64,000 bases of DNA from Yersinia mollaretii ATCC 43969 (GCF_013282725.1 NZ_CP054043.1:4464001-4528000); one strand, 5' to 3'; positions 31,201 through 40,801 are shown, counted from the stretch's first letter. Notes: generated from the letters alone by a model not told the origin. Translations and numbers: made by a program.

Positions 31201-33289
31201 GCCAGTAGTAGTCGCGGCGCTCGCGGATCAGTTTGACTTTTAGCCCCTCCACCGCCTGTTTTTCACCCTCGGCATTGGCATAGACAATTTCAAAATCAGC
31301 TTGGGTATCCTGATCGACCATCGCCTGCGACTTATAGCTGTCGCTGCGGTAATCATAAACTTGCTGCTTATTGAACAGCGGACGAATCCCCGCCAGCGCG
31401 TCGGCAGGCCACACCGCCTGTTCTGCACGGCGCGTGACCGGACGCCCACCCGACTCCAGCAAGCTGGCCTGTAAAATCACTTTCAGCGGCGATTGGGCAC
31501 TCTGCCAGCTATTCTCTACTGCCACATCAGTTTCGCCGTCACTGTCAAGGGTGGTATCAAACTCATCCAAGGTGCGGGAGAGGTTCTCTTCGATAATGGA
31601 ACCAAATTCAAAACCGGGCAGCGAGGCGACCGCTTCCCGCAGAGGGCGCAGGAACAGTTGGCCTTGTAGGCGGTTGCCCGATGCAGGCGCGCCATAAAGG
31701 TAGCGGCCCGTGACCGCAAAGCTCGCTTCGCTGTCAGTGGCGATCGGCTCTTTACTGGCGGCAATCTCCAGCGCCATGCGCTCTGGCAGGAAATCCTCCA
31801 CTTTAAATTTGTAGAGGCGCGGCTGGTTATCACCCAAATCTAGGCGCAGTGACCACTCCCCCGTTGGGCCAGCTTCAGGAATCGCGTATTGGTATTGATA
31901 CAACCCCTCTTGCGGCTGCCAGACAAAGCTGCGTACCACTTGACTATCCGGCTTAAGAATATCCACCTTGACCGGTTGAGTGGTCAGCGGTTTACCGTCC
32001 GCATCGCGCAGTAAGCCATTGACAATTAAGGTTTCACCGGGGCGATAGAGGTCGCGCGGGCCAAAGACAAAGAACTGCTTCTGGAAGCCTTCTGGCCCAG
32101 CAATATCAAACTCCGCCAGATCCAGCGCGGGCGCATTGAGGTCAATCAGGCTGGTCTGCCCATCCTGTGACGCCAATAGCAGCTTGGCATTGGCATTTTT
32201 CTCTAGCTGCGCATGGCCCTGAGCATCGGTTTCGGCCTGTGCCAGCACTTGACCTTTATCATTCAGCAGTTGCACTGAGACGCCTTTCAAGGCGGCACCG
32301 CCCGCCAGCGCCTGAGTAAAGAGGTCGATGCGATTATGGTAGCTGTGCAGCGAAACCCCGATATCACTCAGGGTAAATAGGGTAGCGGCATTGGTATAGC
32401 TGTAGTGACCCGCTTGTTGCATCACCGCCAGATAGACACCGGACTCTTGCAGCGGCTTGATATCAGCCAGTGGCAGCAGCAGTTTTTCGCGGGTATTGGC
32501 AGCGGGATTGAGATCAAAACGACCGGTATAGACTAAATCGGCCATTTTCAGCAGATCGTCCGACTCCCAGTTAGAGAGTGCACTGCGGTACTGCCAAGTG
32601 GCGAGGAAGTTAGCCAAGCTGTCTTGCTTAATGCGGAAGAAGTTGACGTCGACATTATCGACATTCAGTGCCATCACTGGCAGGCCCTGCGCCAGTTTAC
32701 CCGGCAGTAAAGAGCCTTTGCTGGCAAAGCCGACACTGGGTTTGATGTCACGGGTGGTAATTTTCTGCTGTTGCTGGGCACCCAACTGCGCGCCCCCGAC
32801 CCCTTTCAGGGTGCTATCGACGGTAAGCAGTAGTTTGCGCTCAGGTTTGAGGTGGCGTAGACGCAGCTCCATCAGGTTGTCTGATAGCTCCCAACCGCCG
32901 TCGATTTTGCCACTGACGGTATCCACCAGATGCACTTGCGCGGCGAAATCCTGATTGGGGTCTAGCGGTTGCGAGAAGGTCAGCACCATGGCGCTGGCCC
33001 CATCGAGTTGCAGCTCAGAGGCATCCAACAAGCTGATTGGCTGACCCAGATGGCGTTTTGCCAGCTCGGCCAAAGCCGCCGCATCTTTGGGTTTGTTCAC
33101 CGAGGCGTCAGCCACTGGTGCGGTGGCCTGTGTGGTGACAGGGGCTGGCGCGGCACTCTCGCCTGTTTTATTGCTGTCATCACAGCCCGCTAATAGCAGT
33201 GCGGCACTCAACAACATGCCACTGACCCCTATTGCCGCCTGACGCCCTTTTATGACTGAGATTATCCGTTGCAAACCACTGTGATTCAT
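28241..33289 (-). CDS. yfhM: bacterial alpha-2-macroglobulin lipoprotein
   Basis: Very large (about 1,682 residues) periplasmic lipoprotein that traps proteases through a thioester. The lipobox is LLLAGCDDSN. The thioester motif CLEQ is intact in YPYGCLEQTVSG. Macroglobulin-like domains, a bait-region-like segment before it, and a C-terminal domain follow the E. coli ECAM layout. ATG 33289 (MNHSGLQRI) after GGGAGC is preferred to the upstream opening at 33328. It is cotranscribed with pbpC. Confidence 0.95.
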   Translation of the reverse strand: MNHSGLQRIISVIKGRQAAIGVSGMLLSAALLLAGCDDSNKTGESAAPAPVTTQATAPVADASVNKPKDAAALAELAKRHLGQPISLLDASELQLDGASAMVLTFSQPLDPNQDFAAQVHLVDTVSGKIDGGWELSDNLMELRLRHLKPERKLLLTVDSTLKGVGGAQLGAQQQQKITTRDIKPSVGFASKGSLLPGKLAQGLPVMALNVDNVDVNFFRIKQDSLANFLATWQYRSALSNWESDDLLKMADLVYTGRFDLNPAANTREKLLLPLADIKPLQESGVYLAVMQQAGHYSYTNAATLFTLSDIGVSLHSYHNRIDLFTQALAGGAALKGVSVQLLNDKGQVLAQAETDAQGHAQLEKNANAKLLLASQDGQTSLIDLNAPALDLAEFDIAGPEGFQKQFFVFGPRDLYRPGETLIVNGLLRDADGKPLTTQPVKVDILKPDSQVVRSFVWQPQEGLYQYQYAIPEAGPTGEWSLRLDLGDNQPRLYKFKVEDFLPERMALEIAASKEPIATDSEASFAVTGRYLYGAPASGNRLQGQLFLRPLREAVASLPGFEFGSIIEENLSRTLDEFDTTLDSDGETDVAVENSWQSAQSPLKVILQASLLESGGRPVTRRAEQAVWPADALAGIRPLFNKQQVYDYRSDSYKSQAMVDQDTQADFEIVYANAEGEKQAVEGLKVKLIRERRDYYWQWSESDGWQSLFDKKDLQLAEQTVNIAANGSAKVSFPVEWGAYRIEVSNPDNTLVSSSRFWAGYSWQDNTAGSGAVRPDQVKLTLDKPAYRPGEKVKLHIEAPAAGNGYLLVESSDGPLWWQEMTIPAGGTEVEVPINSGWNRHDLYLSATVIRPGDKAQQATPKRAIGLLHLPLVDETRKLALQLDTPARIRPNQTLTVKVKASRTGAPLPEKVQVLLSAVDSGILNITDYATPDPYDAFFGRKRYSADRYDVYGQLIEGQGRLASLRFGGDGDDEDALSRGGKKPITEVTIVAQQAQPVTLNAQGEGTVELAIPDFNGELRVMAQAWSDEDFGKAESKVVVAAPLIAQLATPRFLAGGDSTELALDLSNLSGQPQTVSLQWAASELLALKGEPTQSVTLAAGERKTVLIPVRALNGFGQGDIGLTITGMVLPDEKLPDYQHHWKIGVRPAYPAQTRHFANVLRSGDSWSLPAEATAGLVPETVQGQLLVTSRPPLNLARYISELYAYPYGCLEQTVSGLYPSLYSNHAQLTALGIKADSDEKRRQSIDVGIEHLLSMQRHNGGFGLWSNDSPEEFWLTAYATDFLYRASQQGYSVPVAALTAANTRLQRYLQDPNQIEIRYSEQTKHTRFAVQAYAGLVLAQQQQASLGALRQLYTRSSDARSGLPLVQLGVALKLMGDMPRAKEAINQGLNTTRSDKDYWLEDYGSSVRDDALILALLTDNNLLPEARDTRLLALSNALVGRSYLSTQESNALFLAGRTLMSGAETPWQLAIAPQAASLADSTTLTQSTALNQNWSAQQLAAGMQLQNRGDTPVYSRVDVVGYPQQTPAPFSRNLHISRSYIGLDGQPLQLSQLKSGELVLVHLDVWADQRVPDALVVDLLPAGLELENQNLGDSSASLGESANSVTELLQDMQQSDIKHQEFRDDRYVAAVSVDGYRHTTLLYLARAVTPGVYQVPAPQVESMYVPDWRALGVTPMQLEIVK

Positions 33290-33713
33290 ATATTGCTCCC
33301 TGGCTGATAACAAGATTATAGCATTCACCTGAAAGGGAATATAGAGAGCTAAACATGAGACTTTTCTCGCGAAAAACGGGCGTCATTTGGCATCAATCAA
33401 TTTGTATTTTTACAGAAGAAAATACAAAAAACGCGTTTAATATTTTTTTAATAAAAAATTAAATTAACTTTTTTGAGAATGTGAGAATGAATTTAAAAAA
33501 ATTAAAATACAATAAAAACAATCAATTAAATGAAAATTCCAATCAATTCATACCCAGTAATAAATCAAATTAATATGAATTAATCGGATTAATGTTTTAA
33601 TAACTAGAATATCACCACTCAGGTCATTATATTCCTCCCAACATTTTGATGTGCCTTATTTCCTATATCATTTATTTATTCAAGTTCACCTGCAATTAGG
33701 AAGTTATAAAATT
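33290..33713. other. AT-rich intergenic region with a 10-bp inverted repeat
   Basis: Divergent promoter space for yfhM and the autotransporter remnant. Arms TTTGTATTTT (33401-33410) and AAAATACAAA (33419-33428) form a perfect inverted repeat with an 8-base loop, possibly an operator or weak terminator. No gene is supported here. Confidence 0.45.
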
Positions 33714-34603
33714 ATGAATCGCCGCAATACATTAAATACACGTTTATTACCGTTATCTATTCTGATCTCATCGCTGGTTTCTGGCGGGGCCATTGCAGCA
33801 GCACCCATTCTTACAGAAGACTCTCTACCTAAGCCAAAAGTAGAAGTTAAAACGGGCGATTTCCAGCGCGTGACTGATGGTGGCTCCTTCCTACTTGGCG
33901 GCGATAATAAAATAGTGCAGCCGATAGTTGGAAAAAATAGCGCCAAAAATCCAATAGATACCTTAGCTACAGCAATTCAGATATCAAATCTGATTACCAA
34001 AGCAGCGGCAGTGTGAAAAGTAACTCGCTGGGTGCTTATGCTCAATATCTGACCAACAACGGCTATTACCTGAACGGCGTGTTCAAAGCCAACCAGTTTA
34101 AACAAAATCTGAGTGTCACCTCGCAAGGCAACAGCGCCAGCGGCAGTGCTAACGTCTCAGGTCTGGGTGTGGCGGTAAAAGCGGGTAAACATATCAATTT
34201 CGATGCACTGTATGTTTCTCCTTATGCTGCACTGAGCACCTTTGCTTCCGGTAAGAGCCAGTACCAGTTGTCTAACGGCATGGAAGCAAAGAACCAAGGT
34301 TCACGCAATACCACCGGGACTCTGGGTGTGAACACCGGTTACCGCTTTGTGTTGAACAATGGCGCAGAGATCAAGCCATACACCTTGTTCTCTGTGGATC
34401 ATGACCTGATGGCAAGCAACGATGTGGTCGTCAACAACGAGACTTTTGATAACAGCCGTAAAGGAACTCGTGTGAATGCCGGTGTTGGCGTCAATATCAA
34501 CATGACCAAAAACTTGTCTGTCGGTTCTGAAGTGAAACTGTCTAAAGGCAAAAACATTGATACACCAATCACCATCAACTTGGGTGTCGGTTATACCTTC
34601 TAA
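33714..34603 (+). pseudogene. collapsed autotransporter (signal peptide plus beta-barrel, passenger lost)
   Basis: The first part (33714-34016) encodes an autotransporter-like N-terminus: basic MNRRNTLNTRL, a hydrophobic stretch and cleavage near GAIAAAP, then about 60 residues. The second part (to 34603) lies in another frame and encodes a C-terminal autotransporter barrel with SSGSVKSNSLGAYAQYLT, NTGYRFVLNNGAEIKPY and the terminal NLGVGYTF. A frameshift near the A-run at about 33930 separates them; the barrel frame is open back to a TAG there. Nearly the whole passenger is missing. The stop after AAAV and GTG 34013 are therefore probably not real ends. A clear terminator follows. A functional short two-gene arrangement is unlikely. 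Confidence 0.75.
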
Positions 34604-34673
34604 ACAGCACGGTGAGTTCTTCATGTAGCCATAAGAACTCGGTGCCATAAATTGAGCATCGTGATAAAAGCAA

Positions 34674-34698
34674 GGGAGCCATAACGGCTCCCTTTTTT
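34674..34698 (+). terminator. intrinsic terminator after the autotransporter remnant
   Basis: GGGAGCC (34674-34680) pairs with GGCTCCC (34686-34692) around ATAAC, followed by TTTTTT. Confidence 0.9.
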
Positions 34699-34760
34699 AT
34701 TGCCCCGGATGAGGTCATGCTGACGACTTAAAATTAGCGCCGTATTGGCCGCCATCAAGC

Positions 34761-35639
34761 CTAATGGCTAGTAGACGGGATCACATTTCTGAGCCAACTG
34801 CCCCATTTGCGCTGATAAAACGCCTGAGTATGGGTCATCAGATAGTGGCTGACGCCGCGCTCTTTCTCACTCACCAGACAAAAATCGACTGGGCTATCAT
34901 CGGGCGCATGGTCACTGGCGATATTGCCAGCCTCTTGAATTAGCTGGTCAATCTCCTCTTCCGTGCCATCTACCTCTAGCCCCACCAATAAGTTAGGTTT
35001 CTCGTCCACACTCTTATCATGCATCAGCGCCAAAAATGCCCGGCGCACCGATTTACGCTGGCTGAAGAGTTGGATTAGCGCGTCCACCATCGCCGCAGGG
35101 TACTCTTCCGGCTGCCCGAGCAAAATTTGGCTCTCTTTATCCACTGTCATTTCAGCGGGTTGAGCTAAACCGCCATTTTCCAGCAGCATCGCCACCTCTT
35201 GTGGCCAGAACTCTTTGCCGTGCTCAGATTTCGGGTTCAAAAACAGATGTGCGCCCTGCGTCATTTCGAATAACACCCGCACTGGCATGGCGACAAAAGG
35301 CTGCTTTTCGCTGTCGATAGGGTGATCTTCGGCCAGATCCAGCGCCTGTTGCAGCACCTCGACTGAGGTGAAGAAAGGAATAACAGATTCACCATCCTGC
35401 TTTTCCCAGTGCAGAATATTGACCCCATTGCCCGCCGTGAAGCTCATCTCGCCCTCTTCACTGCCCTGCGCCGAAGGATCCACCAGCACTAAAACCGTGG
35501 CCTCCAGCAAGGCGCGGAAAAAGGCGATACGGTGAATCGACTCCGTCGCCGCCAGCTTAAGCAGGGACTCCAGACTCTGATCATCGTCATGGTGGTGATG
35601 ATCGTGGTTATCATCAATGGGGGGTTGCGGCAAACTCAT
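34761..35639 (-). CDS. sseB: SseB (enhanced serine sensitivity protein)
   Basis: 292 residues, longer than the E. coli protein of about 258. The family core is clear: HWEKQDGESVIPFFTSVEVL, MPVRVLFEMTQGAHLFLNPK and the C-terminal domain ending FYQRKWGSWLRN. Overexpression of the E. coli homologue affects serine sensitivity and, by report, sulfur-transfer; the molecular role is uncertain. A His/Asp-rich N-terminal segment (DDNHDHHHHDDD, about residues 9-20) is an unusual addition that could bind metal. It lies 168 bp after pepB in the same direction. Confidence 0.9.
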   Translation of the reverse strand: MSLPQPPIDDNHDHHHHDDDQSLESLLKLAATESIHRIAFFRALLEATVLVLVDPSAQGSEEGEMSFTAGNGVNILHWEKQDGESVIPFFTSVEVLQQALDLAEDHPIDSEKQPFVAMPVRVLFEMTQGAHLFLNPKSEHGKEFWPQEVAMLLENGGLAQPAEMTVDKESQILLGQPEEYPAAMVDALIQLFSQRKSVRRAFLALMHDKSVDEKPNLLVGLEVDGTEEEIDQLIQEAGNIASDHAPDDSPVDFCLVSEKERGVSHYLMTHTQAFYQRKWGSWLRNVIPSTSH

Positions 35640-35703
35640 GCTCTACTCCAAAAATATCTTACGAGGCTAAATGGGAGGGAGGATGGGTAGAAGAGTAAAG
35701 CGT

Positions 35704-35723
35704 CCGCGCCAAGGATGGCGCGG
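35704..35723. other. perfect 8-bp hairpin between pepB and sseB
   Basis: CCGCGCCA (35704-35711) and TGGCGCGG (35716-35723) pair around AGGA. There is no T-run on either side, so it is a structured RNA or weak attenuator rather than a clear terminator. Confidence 0.4.
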
Positions 35724-35807
35724 CTCGAGCCTCCAGGGATGGCTTATTTTATAAACCAAGGGCGTCTCTACGATCTGCCTATTCTCACTCCTCAGTACAC
35801 CAATTCC

Positions 35808-37103
35808 TTATTTTGCTTTCGCCAACAGCAAGTTGGCAATGGTCCGCACACCTAGCCCAGTAGCACCAGCGGACCACTGATCCACCGCACCTTTACGGTA
35901 AGTGGCAGAACAGTCAATATGCAGCCAGCCTTGCTGGTAATCTTTCACAAAATGGGACAAGAAAGCCGCTGCGGTGCTAGCACCCGCGCTGTAAGCGGCA
36001 CCCGCCACATTATTCAACTCAGCAAAATTGGACGGCAACTGGCTGCGATGGAATTCAGCCAAAGGTAAGCGCCAGAAAGGTTCATGCTCACTTTTTGCAC
36101 TGTTCAGCAGTTCTTGCGCCAACTCATCATCGAAACTGAACAGTGCATGGTAATCATTGCCCAGTGCGGTTTTTGCCGCGCCAGTTAAGGTGGCTGCATC
36201 AATAATCAAAGGCGCTTTCTGCTCTGAAGCATCAATCAAGCCATCAGCCAAGACCAAACGCCCTTCCGCATCGGTGTTCATGATTTCGACCGTCTTACCA
36301 TTGCGGTAACGGATAATATCACCCAGCTTAAAGGCATTGCCGCTCACCATATTGTCGGCACAACAGAGATAGAGCTTCACGCGCTCCTTCAGCCCACGGG
36401 CCGCTGCCAGCGCCAAAGCCCCGGTCACGGTCGCCGCACCACCCATATCGGATTTCATGGAATCCATAAACGCGCTCTGTTTCAGGCTATAGCCGCCTGA
36501 ATCAAAGGTAATTCCCTTGCCGACCAGACAGGCCATCACTGGTGCATCTGGATTGCCGGTCGGGTTATAGTCCAGCGCCAATAATACCGGCGCGCGATCA
36601 GAGCCGCGCCCGACGGTATAGATCCCGGCATAACCCTGCTCGCGCAGATCTTCACCTTTGGTGATGCGGTAGGTGACGGCATCACAGGAGACGGCACACA
36701 TCAAATCAATGGCGTTTTTCGCCAGTTGCTCTGGGCCTAAGTCCTCTGCGGGCGCATTAATGGTGTCGCGCACCCAGTCGATAATTTTAAGGCGCTGTTC
36801 CAGCTCGGTTTTTTCGTTCTCTGGCAGTTCTGCCCACTCAACGCTGCGCTGGCCTTTTGGCCCACGGAACCCTTGCCAGAATGCCCAGCTTTGCTCCAGT
36901 CCCCAGCCCTCACCGGCCAGTTTGACCTGCTTAATACCTTGCCCATCTATCTTGCGGGCGGCACGTTGGATAGCCCCCAATTTGCCGTTCGCCGTCAGGT
37001 GAATGGTCATGCCCTTAGCATCAGTGCTGAGCAGCGCTTTTTCGCCCCAACGGGCATCGGCAGGCTTATCGGATAGAGATATTTGCATTGTTTCGGTTGT
37101 CAT
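35808..37103 (-). CDS. pepB: peptidase B (leucyl aminopeptidase family M17)
   Basis: Cytoplasmic aminopeptidase with two catalytic metal ions, acting on dipeptides and cysteinylglycine. 431 residues. The M17 signature [13 protein letters not shown] is intact, and metal ligands are in [17 protein letters not shown] and DMGGAATV. The hexameric C-terminal core [12 protein letters not shown] is present. In enterobacteria it follows iscX; here an intrinsic terminator and an ERIC element separate it from the isc operon, so it probably has its own promoter. Confidence 0.95.
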   Translation of the reverse strand: MTTETMQISLSDKPADARWGEKALLSTDAKGMTIHLTANGKLGAIQRAARKIDGQGIKQVKLAGEGWGLEQSWAFWQGFRGPKGQRSVEWAELPENEKTELEQRLKIIDWVRDTINAPAEDLGPEQLAKNAIDLMCAVSCDAVTYRITKGEDLREQGYAGIYTVGRGSDRAPVLLALDYNPTGNPDAPVMACLVGKGITFDSGGYSLKQSAFMDSMKSDMGGAATVTGALALAAARGLKERVKLYLCCADNMVSGNAFKLGDIIRYRNGKTVEIMNTDAEGRLVLADGLIDASEQKAPLIIDAATLTGAAKTALGNDYHALFSFDDELAQELLNSAKSEHEPFWRLPLAEFHRSQLPSNFAELNNVAGAAYSAGASTAAAFLSHFVKDYQQGWLHIDCSATYRKGAVDQWSAGATGLGVRTIANLLLAKAK

Positions 37104-37134
37104 CGGTTACCTCGTCATTATTATTTTTTTACTG

Positions 37135-37261
37135 TATACCCTTCGTCCCTGAAGCCGCAGGGGTGTTAGCTGCGCGCACTCACCCGAATCACTTACCGAT
37201 GTAAGCTCATCGGGATTCGTTTGCTGGCTGCCTACCTGCAACTCCAATGACTTTGGGTATA
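37135..37261. repeat. ERIC element, full length (127 bp)
   Basis: Runs from TATACCCTTCG to GACTTTGGGTATA, a large imperfect palindrome with the core GATGTAAGCTCATCGGG. It matches the 44049-44175 copy in reverse orientation. It lies in the pepB upstream region. Confidence 0.9.
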
Positions 37262-37279
37262 AGATATCAGATCCAACAT

Positions 37280-37302
37280 AAAAAAAGGCCGCTTGCGCGA
37301 CC
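37280..37302 (-). terminator. isc operon terminator
   Basis: On the minus strand GGTCGC pairs with GCGGCC around GCAA (one G-T pair), followed by TTTTTTT. It starts 12 bases past the iscX stop. Confidence 0.85.
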
Positions 37303-37313
37303 CTCATCAATGA

Positions 37314-37514
37314 TTAGCTAAATTCATCTAACCAGACCAACAAAATAGCTTCCAGCACTTTTTCATTTGATCCTTGCGGATCATCATCAAACTCTTCCAA
37401 ATCACAAATCCACTGATGCATATCGGTAAAGCGCACCGTTTTAGGATCAAGATCGGGGAATTGGTCGTAAAGGGCTTCGCCAATCTCACGGGTATCTTGC
37501 CAAGTTAAGCTCAT
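37314..37514 (-). CDS. iscX: IscX, iron-sulfur assembly accessory protein
   Basis: 66 residues, acidic, matching IscX (Fe-S assembly modulator that binds IscS and iron and can regulate cysteine desulfurase activity). Core motifs are [20 protein letters not shown] and [19 protein letters not shown] 37514 follows the fdx stop by one base; the frame extends upstream to 37574 inside fdx but that is overlap. It is the last isc gene before the terminator. Confidence 0.95.
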   Translation of the reverse strand: MSLTWQDTREIGEALYDQFPDLDPKTVRFTDMHQWICDLEEFDDDPQGSNEKVLEAILLVWLDEFS

Positions 37515-37515
37515 A

Positions 37516-37851
37516 TCAATGCTCCCGGGCATGGTTGATGGTGTAACGCGGGATCTCGACCACCAGATCTTCATCGGTGACTCTGGCCTGACAGCTCAGG
37601 CGGCTCTCTGGCTCCAGACCCCATGCTTTATCCAGCATGTCATCTTCCAGCTCGCTACTCTCTGGCAGAGAGTCAAAACCTTCGCGCACCACACAGTGGC
37701 AGGTGGTGCAGGCGCAGGACATCTCGCAGGCGTGCTCGATGTCGATCCCATTGCGCAAGGCAACATCCAGAATGGTTTCACCTTGGGTTGCTTCCAGCAC
37801 TGCGCCATCCGGGCAAAGGTCTTTATGGGGCAGAAATACTATTTTGGGCAT
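37516..37851 (-). CDS. fdx: [2Fe-2S] ferredoxin of the Isc system
   Basis: 111 residues. Four cluster-binding cysteines are visible in [15 protein letters not shown] (C42, C48, C51 pattern) and LSCQARV. It supplies electrons for cluster assembly on IscU. It starts two bases after the hscA stop and ends just before iscX, so translation is probably coupled. Confidence 0.96.
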   Translation of the reverse strand: MPKIVFLPHKDLCPDGAVLEATQGETILDVALRNGIDIEHACEMSCACTTCHCVVREGFDSLPESSELEDDMLDKAWGLEPESRLSCQARVTDEDLVVEIPRYTINHAREH

Positions 37852-37853
37852 GA

Positions 37854-39704
37854 TTAAACCTCATCCACTGAATGGCCAGCCAAAGCACGGCGAATAGAAG
37901 CATCCATCCGGCGCGCGGCAAAATCTTGCGTTTGTGTATCTAACGCCTTGATCGCAGCTTCGATTGCTTGGGGGTCGTTGCCCTGCATCTGCTGCTGTAA
38001 TAACGTTATCGCTTGCGCGATAGCTGCGTTTTCTTGCTCACTGAGGAGGGCAGCATCTTCCGCCAATGCGCCCTGTAAACTCTCCAGCACACGGGAGGCT
38101 TCGACTTGCTGCTCCGCCAGCTTACGTGCATTGATATCGGCGTGCGCATTCGCCATCGAATCTTTGATCATATTGGCAATTTCATCGTCGGACAGCCCAT
38201 AAGAGGGCTTCACCTGAATCGATGCCTCAACGCCAGTGGATTTCTCCATCGCCGTGACACTCAATAGGCCATCCGCATCTACCTGAAAAGTGACGCGAAT
38301 ATGCGCTCCACCCGCCGGCAGTGGCGGCAGACCGCGCAAGGTGAAACGGGCAAGTGAACGGCAATCCTGCACCAGTTCGCGCTCACCTTGCAGCACATGG
38401 ATCATCATCGCGCTCTGACCATCTTTAAAGGTGGTGAACTCTTGGGCGCGGGCTGCTGGAATGGTGGTGTTACGTGGAATCACTTTCTCCACCAGACCGC
38501 CCATCGTCTCCAGCCCCAATGAGAGCGGGATAACATCAAGCAGCAGCATGTCGCTGTCTGGCTTATTGCCCACCAGAATATCAGCCTGAATAGCCGCGCC
38601 AATGGCGACCACTTTATCGGGATCAATCGAGGTTAACGGCGTGCGACCAAAGAATTGCCCCACCTGTTCACGCACCAGCGGAACACGGGTCGATCCCCCG
38701 ACCATCACCACTTGCAGCACTTCATCCGCCGTGACACCCGCATCTTTCAGCGCGCGGCGACAAGCCATTAATGTGCGTTTGATGAGTGAGGCAATCAGCG
38801 ACTCAAACTGCATCCGCGTGATTTGCCCTTGCCAGCCCGCTACAGAGACCTCCGCAACATCGGCATCACTCAAGGCAATTTTGGCGGCAATCGCCGCATC
38901 AAGTAGCTGCCGTTGCACACTGTGGTCATCACGGGAATTAATACCTGCTTGCTCACGCAGCCAATCAGCTAATAGATGGTCGAAATCATCGCCACCTAAT
39001 GCGGAGTCGCCACCTGTCGCCAGTACTTCAAACACACCACGGCTCAGACGCAGAATGGAGATATCAAAAGTGCCGCCCCCCAGATCGTAAACCGCGATCA
39101 CCCCTTCCTGGCCGGAGTCCAAGCCATAAGCGATAGCCGCAGCGGTGGGCTCATTCAACAAGCGCAGCACATGCAGCCCAGCCAGACGCGCGGCATCTTT
39201 GGTGCCCTGCCGCTGTGCATCATCGAAATAGGCAGGAACCGTAATCACCACGCCATCCAGACTCCCTTCCAGCGCCGCCTGTGCACGCTGCGCTAAGGTT
39301 TTGAGGATATCCGCAGAGACCTGCACCGGATTGACTAATCCCGTCGCAGTCTGGATCATCGGCAAGCCGTTTTCGCTGGATTGGAATTGGTAAGGCAAAT
39401 TGGGGTAACGCTGCTGGATATCCGCCAAAGAGCGGCCCATCATGCGTTTGACTGAGCTGATGGTATTGACCGGATCCAGTGCGGCAAACTCGCGCGCATG
39501 CCAACCGACATCAATACCATTTTTTTGATAATGCACCACTGAGGGCAAAAGATCCCGCAACTGCTCATCTGCCAGTGTTTGCGCTTTGCCGCTGCGCACC
39601 GTGGCGACCAATGAGTTGGTGGTGCCTAAATCTATCCCCGCCGCTAACCGACGTTGATGTGGGGCCGCCATTAAACCGGGCTCACTAATTTGTAATAAGG
39701 CCAT
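37854..39704 (-). CDS. hscA: Hsp70-type chaperone HscA
   Basis: DnaK-like chaperone that, with HscB, releases clusters from IscU. 616 residues. Nucleotide-binding domain motifs [30 protein letters not shown] and [17 protein letters not shown] are intact. The substrate domain includes [19 protein letters not shown]. The C-terminus [14 protein letters not shown] is typical. GGAAG precedes the ATG. There are 134 bp between hscB and hscA, wider than usual for this operon. Confidence 0.97.
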   Translation of the reverse strand: MALLQISEPGLMAAPHQRRLAAGIDLGTTNSLVATVRSGKAQTLADEQLRDLLPSVVHYQKNGIDVGWHAREFAALDPVNTISSVKRMMGRSLADIQQRYPNLPYQFQSSENGLPMIQTATGLVNPVQVSADILKTLAQRAQAALEGSLDGVVITVPAYFDDAQRQGTKDAARLAGLHVLRLLNEPTAAAIAYGLDSGQEGVIAVYDLGGGTFDISILRLSRGVFEVLATGGDSALGGDDFDHLLADWLREQAGINSRDDHSVQRQLLDAAIAAKIALSDADVAEVSVAGWQGQITRMQFESLIASLIKRTLMACRRALKDAGVTADEVLQVVMVGGSTRVPLVREQVGQFFGRTPLTSIDPDKVVAIGAAIQADILVGNKPDSDMLLLDVIPLSLGLETMGGLVEKVIPRNTTIPAARAQEFTTFKDGQSAMMIHVLQGERELVQDCRSLARFTLRGLPPLPAGGAHIRVTFQVDADGLLSVTAMEKSTGVEASIQVKPSYGLSDDEIANMIKDSMANAHADINARKLAEQQVEASRVLESLQGALAEDAALLSEQENAAIAQAITLLQQQMQGNDPQAIEAAIKALDTQTQDFAARRMDASIRRALAGHSVDEV

Positions 39705-39838
39705 GTTGAGCTTCCATCAATCATGAGTCTAAAAAGCAAAATCTATCCGGCGAGATACCAAGGCCCTGCGTTATATTCAGATCTGTTGCAGAGGTCGTTT
39801 GATAACTCACTGTTATGAGAGTTTGTTGGGCAAGATCC

Positions 39839-40363
39839 TCAAGAAAAATCGTCGAACAGGCGCTCTTCGAGCTGCTCAACCTGCTGCTGCAATTTATCCA
39901 GAAAACGTAATTTCCGCACTGTATCTGCTGCGGACTCCCACTGCTGTTGATCCAGTTGCTCAACCATCTGCTGACTGCGCGTTTGCGTCATCAACGCCAG
40001 ACGACGATTGAACTCCGCAAGCAGGGCTTCAGCATTGGGTTGGCGTTCGATAGCATCAAGCTCTTCACGCAACTCCAACTGCTCCATCAGAAACGCGGTA
40101 TCGTGCATTGTGTGCTGTTCATTGCCTAAATCAAAACCCTGCAAAGATAGCATATACTCGGCCCGTTTTAACGGGTGCTTGAGGGTTTGGTAAGCATCAT
40201 TGATGGTCGCGGCTTGTTGCAAAGAGGCCAAACGCTCGCGTTCAGGCTGGTTTGCAAAACGGTCGGGGTGGAATTGGCGTTGCAATTCTTGATAGCGGGT
40301 CGTGACTAGGTTGCCGTCAATCTGATAGCGAGGCGGCAACCCGAATAATGTAAAGTAATCCAT
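39839..40363 (-). CDS. hscB: co-chaperone HscB
   Basis: 174-residue J-type co-chaperone that recruits IscU to HscA. The J domain (about 1-75) carries HPD in [15 protein letters not shown]; the C-terminal helical domain binds IscU (around [14 protein letters not shown]). The ATG at 40363 ([13 protein letters not shown]) is the family start. The frame continues upstream to 40450, but that part is translated ERIC remnant and is not counted. A clear Shine-Dalgarno is not obvious, probably because the ERIC fragment ends nearby. Confidence 0.94.
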   Translation of the reverse strand: MDYFTLFGLPPRYQIDGNLVTTRYQELQRQFHPDRFANQPERERLASLQQAATINDAYQTLKHPLKRAEYMLSLQGFDLGNEQHTMHDTAFLMEQLELREELDAIERQPNAEALLAEFNRRLALMTQTRSQQMVEQLDQQQWESAADTVRKLRFLDKLQQQVEQLEERLFDDFS

Positions 40364-40377
40364 AACATGCTCTGGAG

Positions 40378-40439
40378 TTATCCCCTTCGCCCTTGAAGCT
40401 GCAGGGGTGTTAGCTGCAACTCCAATGACTTTGGGTATA
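40378..40439. repeat. ERIC element with internal deletion (62 bp)
   Basis: Keeps both ends (TTATCCCCTTCGCCC and GACTTTGGGTATA) but jumps from GTGTTAGCTGC to AACTCCAATG, losing about 65 internal bases compared with the 37135 copy. The junction falls at a short shared CTGC, suggesting a slip or recombination event. It lies between iscA and hscB. Confidence 0.85.
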
Positions 40440-40477
40440 TAAGATATCAAGTGCTTGAGGCAGGAACGAAGCCGTGG

Positions 40478-40801
40478 TTAGACGTTAAAGCTTTCGCCAC
40501 ATCCGCACTCATTTGAGACATTCGGATTGTTGAACTTAAAGCCTTCGTTTAGCCCCTCTTTGACGAAATCCAGTTCGGTGCCGTCAAGATAGACCATGCT
40601 CTTGCCGTCGATGATCACTTTCACGCCCTTGTCTTCAAAAACGATATCGTCATCGTTCATTTCGTCAACAAATTCGAGCACATATGCCATACCGGAGCAG
40701 CCCGATGTTCTGACACCCAAGCGCAGACCTAAGCCCTTACCACGGTGACTCAAAAAAGCGCTGACCCGTTGTGCAGCACTGTCGCTGATTGATATCGACA
40801 T
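40478..40801 (-). CDS. iscA: A-type iron-sulfur carrier IscA
   Basis: 107 residues with the three conserved cysteines: GCSG (C35) and ECGCGESF (C99, C101). IscA carries iron or clusters to targets. The start [13 protein letters not shown] matches the family. It is 74 bp after iscU and 114 bp before hscB. Confidence 0.97.
   Translation of the reverse strand: MSISISDSAAQRVSAFLSHRGKGLGLRLGVRTSGCSGMAYVLEFVDEMNDDDIVFEDKGVKVIIDGKSMVYLDGTELDFVKEGLNEGFKFNNPNVSNECGCGESFNV

Noticed and set aside
34013..34603. Barrel ORF as an independent gene from GTG 34013
   Set aside because: The frame is open upstream of the GTG to about 33930, and the preceding signal-peptide ORF shows it is the tail of one broken gene.
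37107..37310. 67-codon minus-strand ORF upstream of pepB
   Set aside because: It is the translated ERIC element.
39721..39963. 80-codon minus-strand ORF overlapping the end of hscB
   Set aside because: It reads hscB in another frame and then the gap; there is no homology or ribosome site.
40364..40450. Upstream extension of hscB by 29 residues
   Set aside because: The extension is translated ERIC remnant; ATG 40363 gives the conserved N-terminus.
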